From CAWARU01 sp963805795 (GTDB lineage Bacteria; Pseudomonadota; Gammaproteobacteria; UBA6186; Azoamicaceae), in assembly GCA_963805795.1 (NCBI GenBank), contig CAWDVG010000001.1:496001-560000 (forward strand): 64,000 nt of DNA. Reading direction: 5' to 3'. Positions 60,969 to 64,000 of this stretch are shown one piece after another. A program made the position numbers and the translations under genes. Position 1 is the stretch's first letter; every line of letters starts with the position of its first letter. The notes below the pieces were generated by a model that was not told the DNA's origin, ran no database searches, and worked only from the letters and a program-made list of their open reading frames with translations.

Positions 60969-62864
60969 TCAAAGAGCTAAATGTAAGTGTTCATTCTGTT
61001 CATGAACCTGCAGTTCATGTTTTTGTTCTTGCAACTCCAATTCTGGAACCACTTCTTTTAACAATGCTCGCAGCTCATCTTCTTGATAGGCCGCACAAGC
61101 CTGCTCCATCGCATCTAAAATCCCATTAAACCAGGCGGAATTAAAAGCGCGTGCTTTTGCTTGAAAAATCTTTTCATGTTCTGTCACAGCCAAGGCTTCG
61201 CTGGGATGGAATAATTCTTCGAATAATTTTTCACCAGGACGTAAACCCATATAACGTATTTCAATATCAATACCTGGTTTCTTGCCTGCTAAACGAATCA
61301 TTTGTTCCGCCAAAAATTGAATTTTAATAGGTTCGCCCATATCCAATACAAAAATTTCTCCACCTTGTCCAATGGCATAAGCCTGCAAAATTAATTGACA
61401 AGCTTCTGGGATAGTCATAAAAAAACGCGTAATCTCTGGGTGCGTTACGGTAATGGGTCCACCTTTTTCTAATTGCTGTTTAAAAATAGGGACTACACTG
61501 CCGGCGGATCCTAAAACATTACCAAAACGTACAGTAATAAATTGAGTTTTACTACGACCAAAAAAATCATGGCATACCATTTCAGTGACCCGTTTGCTGG
61601 CCCCCATAATATTAGTGGGATTCACAGCCTTATCTGTTGACACTAAAACAAAATGGGGTACGTCATATTGGACTGCTAAATCGGCAATCACTCGGGTTCC
61701 TAAAATATTGTTTAAAATAGCTTCTCGGGGTTGGCTTTGTAGCATAGGCACATGTTTGTAAGCAGCTGCATGAAAGATGATATTAGTTTTATTTTTGAAA
61801 AGTACCTGATCCATTGCAGAACGATCACGTACATCTAATAGATGACAACTTACTCTTAGTTTAGGAAAAGAAGCCAATAATTCTTGTTCTAAAGAAAACA
61901 AATTAAATTCAGAGCGTTCAACGACTATCAAATGTTTTGGCTGTAATCTGGCAATCTGTCGGCACAATTCAGAGCCAATGGAGCCGCCTCCACCCGTAAC
62001 CATGACCACTTGTTCTTCGATAGCGGAACGAATCGCAGTCCAATCTAAAGAAACAGGATCTCGGCCTAACAAATCTTCTAAAGAGACTTCTCGTAATAAA
62101 TCAACGCTTACTCTACCAGAAATTAAATCGTTTACGCCAGGTAAGGTACGGACAGGACAACCTGTGCCATGACAATATTCCATAATCAAACGCATTTCTT
62201 CTGATTTTGCATTCGGTGTAGCAATCATAATTAATTGAATATTATATGCCGCTACAATATGGGGGATGTCTTTGCAGCGTCCAACCACTCGAATGCCATG
62301 AATTTCTTGTCCTTGTTTGCTTTTTCGATCATCTAAAAATGCAACAGGTTTATAACGCCTATCGGCATTACGCAACAAGTCGCGCACCAACCCTTCGCCC
62401 GTTCTTCCCGCTCCAATCACCAGTACTCGTTCGCCCGCTGAATAATAGCGTTTGTATTCTTTTATCCAACGTACTCCAAAACGAGATCCCCCTAACATCA
62501 TGACCATGAGCATGCCATAAATAGGTAAAACAGAACGTGGAAAACCAGTTAAATGGGTAACCACATATAATAGAATGAAGGAAAAAATCATGCCCAATAA
62601 AACCGCTTTCAGGATTCGAAAAAGATCTGGAATGGAAGCAAACTGCCAAATGCCTCGATACAAACCTACACTCCAATAAGCGCCTGCTTGCACAACTAAA
62701 ACCGGTGGAAAAAAAAGAATGGCTATATTTAATGCATCTTGTGGGATGCCATCCAAATTAAATCTTAGCCAAAAAGCCGCAAACCAAGCGATGGGTATCA
62801 CACAAATATCATGCGCAATAACGATCAACTTAGAGCGGGATGGTATCCAACTTTGAAGAGCCAT
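60969..62864 (-). CDS. CapD/WbpM-like nucleotide-sugar 4,6-dehydratase
   Basis: 631 aa. Four N-terminal membrane helices (to about 135) and a CoA-binding-like Rossmann domain (VLVIGAGRTGEGLVRDLLRN, about 147-235) precede the catalytic SDR domain: VTGGGGSIGSELCRQIARLQ, VSTDKAVNPTNIMGASKRVT (catalytic Ser/Met/Lys type) and FVTVRFGNVLGSAGSV-like and PITVTHPEITRFFMTIPEAC segments. This is the WbpM/CapD/PglF family, UDP-GlcNAc 4,6-dehydratases of O-antigen or capsule synthesis, at the inner membrane. The start abuts the stop of the WecA-like gene directly (TAA then ATG). The C-terminus is an unusual Gln/Glu/His-rich tail (LELQEQKHELQVHEQNEHLH). Confidence 0.92.
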   Translation of the reverse strand: MALQSWIPSRSKLIVIAHDICVIPIAWFAAFWLRFNLDGIPQDALNIAILFFPPVLVVQAGAYWSVGLYRGIWQFASIPDLFRILKAVLLGMIFSFILLYVVTHLTGFPRSVLPIYGMLMVMMLGGSRFGVRWIKEYKRYYSAGERVLVIGAGRTGEGLVRDLLRNADRRYKPVAFLDDRKSKQGQEIHGIRVVGRCKDIPHIVAAYNIQLIMIATPNAKSEEMRLIMEYCHGTGCPVRTLPGVNDLISGRVSVDLLREVSLEDLLGRDPVSLDWTAIRSAIEEQVVMVTGGGGSIGSELCRQIARLQPKHLIVVERSEFNLFSLEQELLASFPKLRVSCHLLDVRDRSAMDQVLFKNKTNIIFHAAAYKHVPMLQSQPREAILNNILGTRVIADLAVQYDVPHFVLVSTDKAVNPTNIMGASKRVTEMVCHDFFGRSKTQFITVRFGNVLGSAGSVVPIFKQQLEKGGPITVTHPEITRFFMTIPEACQLILQAYAIGQGGEIFVLDMGEPIKIQFLAEQMIRLAGKKPGIDIEIRYMGLRPGEKLFEELFHPSEALAVTEHEKIFQAKARAFNSAWFNGILDAMEQACAAYQEDELRALLKEVVPELELQEQKHELQVHEQNEHLHLAL

Positions 62865-63911
62865 TTAGGAATCTCTCAATAAAGGTTTACGTTTTTCAAT
62901 CCAAAGGGTTACAAGAGTTAATAATACTAGGCAAAAGACAAAACAAATACCTAAATACTCTGGTTTATAATCTGCATAGCTGGCAAGCAGTAGCAGTATC
63001 ATATTCAAACCAATCACCCCAAATAACAATTGATGTTGCGAAAAGCCGGCATGATGCAAACGTTGATAAGCATGGTCCCGATGTGGGGATGCAATATTTT
63101 TATTAAAGAAAAAACGCCTAAGTAAAGTCAAAGTGGCATCAAACCAAAATAACCCATATAAAATTAACCATAATGTGATAGGAATTTGATATATCCAATA
63201 CCCGCCAATCGCTAATAGACTCATTAAACATCCTAAGCAGTAACTACCGGCATCCCCCATAAAAACGGAAGCTTTTGGCCAATTCCATACTAAAAATCCC
63301 GAAACTGCTACTAGCATGGTCAATGCCAATAAGGATAATTCAAAGGCTCCATGTTGATAGCAAAGGAAAGCTCCCCCACCCAATACAAATAAAGCTTCGA
63401 TTGCCGCAAGCCCATCGATACCGTCCATGAAATTATACAAATTGACAGACCATGTTATGACAAGCAAACCAACAAGAATAGGAATAACACCAAAAATAAA
63501 TCCAGATACTGTAAAAAACTGATTGAATACTGATAAATCGTGGAGACTCATTAACAAGAACATGAATAGAGTAGATAAACTTAATTGCATGACAAGACGA
63601 GATTTAGCAGACAAACTTTTATAATCATCCCAAAATCCTATTAGTCCAAAAAGAAAAGGGGTGGGTAAAAATAACAAGAAAGTTTTGCCTGAAATGACTT
63701 GAGTTTGATATCCAAAAATGCCAGATAATAACCAAAGACACATAAATACAATGCCAGCCCCACGTGGAACCAGGCCCTTATGAGCGCTCCTTGCGTTTGG
63801 AATATCGATAATGCCGCGCAGCGTAGCATAACGTATATAAAGACCCACTAATAAAGTAGAGACTAAAAAAAGACCTAGTTCAAAGAGAAGTATGATATTT
63901 TGGTTATTCAA
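62865..63911 (-). CDS. WecA/WbpL-family undecaprenyl-phosphate glycosyl-phosphate transferase
   Basis: 348 aa polyprenyl-phosphate sugar-1-phosphate transferase of the MraY/WecA group, with about ten membrane helices. Family motifs: GLIGFWDDYKSLSAKSRLV, YNFMDGIDGLAAIEALFV, SVFMGDAGSYCLGCLM and SPHRDHAYQRLHHAGFS. It starts a lipid-linked glycan on undecaprenyl phosphate, often O-antigen, before CapD-type dehydratase products are used. TTG start behind GAGGGA; it follows directly the TAG of the preceding gene, and its stop abuts capD-like, so a tight operon. Confidence 0.9.
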   Translation of the reverse strand: MNNQNIILLFELGLFLVSTLLVGLYIRYATLRGIIDIPNARSAHKGLVPRGAGIVFMCLWLLSGIFGYQTQVISGKTFLLFLPTPFLFGLIGFWDDYKSLSAKSRLVMQLSLSTLFMFLLMSLHDLSVFNQFFTVSGFIFGVIPILVGLLVITWSVNLYNFMDGIDGLAAIEALFVLGGGAFLCYQHGAFELSLLALTMLVAVSGFLVWNWPKASVFMGDAGSYCLGCLMSLLAIGGYWIYQIPITLWLILYGLFWFDATLTLLRRFFFNKNIASPHRDHAYQRLHHAGFSQHQLLFGVIGLNMILLLLASYADYKPEYLGICFVFCLVLLTLVTLWIEKRKPLLRDS

Positions 63912-64000
63912 CTAATTTCCCTCAGCATTTGACAACTCAAAATGCGATTGTACCATTAAAAGATGATCGATTTCACTTCCAAATCTTTGCTCTTCATTTT
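63912..64000 (-). CDS. 3' end of an upstream gene (partial)
   Basis: Reading leftward on the minus strand, one frame stays open from the right edge and ends at TAG 63912-63914, directly before the WecA-like start. It encodes the last 28 residues (ending LMVQSHFELSNAEGN). From context it may be a polysaccharide biosynthesis enzyme, but nothing can be recognised from this fragment. Confidence 0.45.
   Translation of the reverse strand, partial: NEEQRFGSEIDHLLMVQSHFELSNAEGN

Noticed and set aside
1..64000. CRISPR array, integrase, transposase or prophage genes
   Set aside because: None seen: no regularly spaced direct repeats with spacers and no recombinase or phage protein among the reading frames.

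Overview
The window is an AT-rich stretch of a gammaproteobacterial chromosome. Its backbone is the gene order rplM-rpsI-petABC-sspAB-dolP-yraN-lpoA-rsmI-rnpB-mraZ-rsmH-ftsL-ftsI-murE-murF-mraY-murD, which from general knowledge is the order in Pseudomonas-type gammaproteobacteria. Large coiled-coil proteins without signal peptides, a plasmid-type ParA, several AAA ATPases of mobile families and dispersed palindromes point to a host-associated lineage, perhaps Legionellales. The order-level placement is inference only.

Layout. 0-4.3 kb: an alpha/beta hydrolase (cut by the left edge), an unknown protein, an AAA ATPase behind a 46-nt dyad, a DUF3579 protein and an SDR dehydrogenase. 4.3-9.7 kb: isovaleryl-CoA dehydrogenase and methylcrotonyl-CoA carboxylase beta (leucine breakdown), a FeoB membrane domain lacking its GTPase domain behind a Fur box, and an HU-like protein with a basic tail. 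10.2-11.3 kb: rplM, rpsI (with a 35-residue insertion) and tRNA-Gln. 11.6-20.8 kb, island 1: four consecutive coiled-coil genes (one frameshifted) ending tail-to-tail with an outer-membrane barrel gene. 21.2-27.4 kb: the bc1 complex, sspAB, dolP, yraN, lpoA. 27.5-36.6 kb, island 2: an unknown 535-aa protein, a 1091-aa coiled-coil protein again tail-to-tail with a paralogous barrel gene, two small proteins sharing its C-terminal motif, and a DUF4143 ATPase. 36.7-43 kb: rsmI, a serine hydrolase, rnpB, tRNA-Leu, yajC-secD-secF (secD frameshifted near its end). 43.4-50.9 kb: an unknown 518-aa protein, suhB, an EamA transporter, trmJ-iscS-iscA-like, a ParA-like ATPase and a repeat-rich intergenic region. 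51-59.9 kb: the dcw cluster mraZ to murD. 59.9-64 kb, minus strand: methyltransferase, CapD-like nucleotide-sugar dehydratase and WecA-like glycosyl-phosphate transferase (surface polysaccharide).

How the genes work together. The backbone covers translation, respiration, stress proteolysis adaptors, outer-membrane and peptidoglycan maintenance, protein export and wall synthesis. The accessory genes sit as discrete insertions between backbone genes whose partners still lie in the expected order. The most unusual part is the duplicated arrangement of a coiled-coil gene facing an outer-membrane barrel gene with almost no spacing, plus a C-terminal GK(L/F)P motif shared by three neighbouring proteins. 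The repeated palindrome around GGGGTCAAAGCCGGACAAT occurs in several gaps, and in one case supplies the last codons of a metabolic gene.
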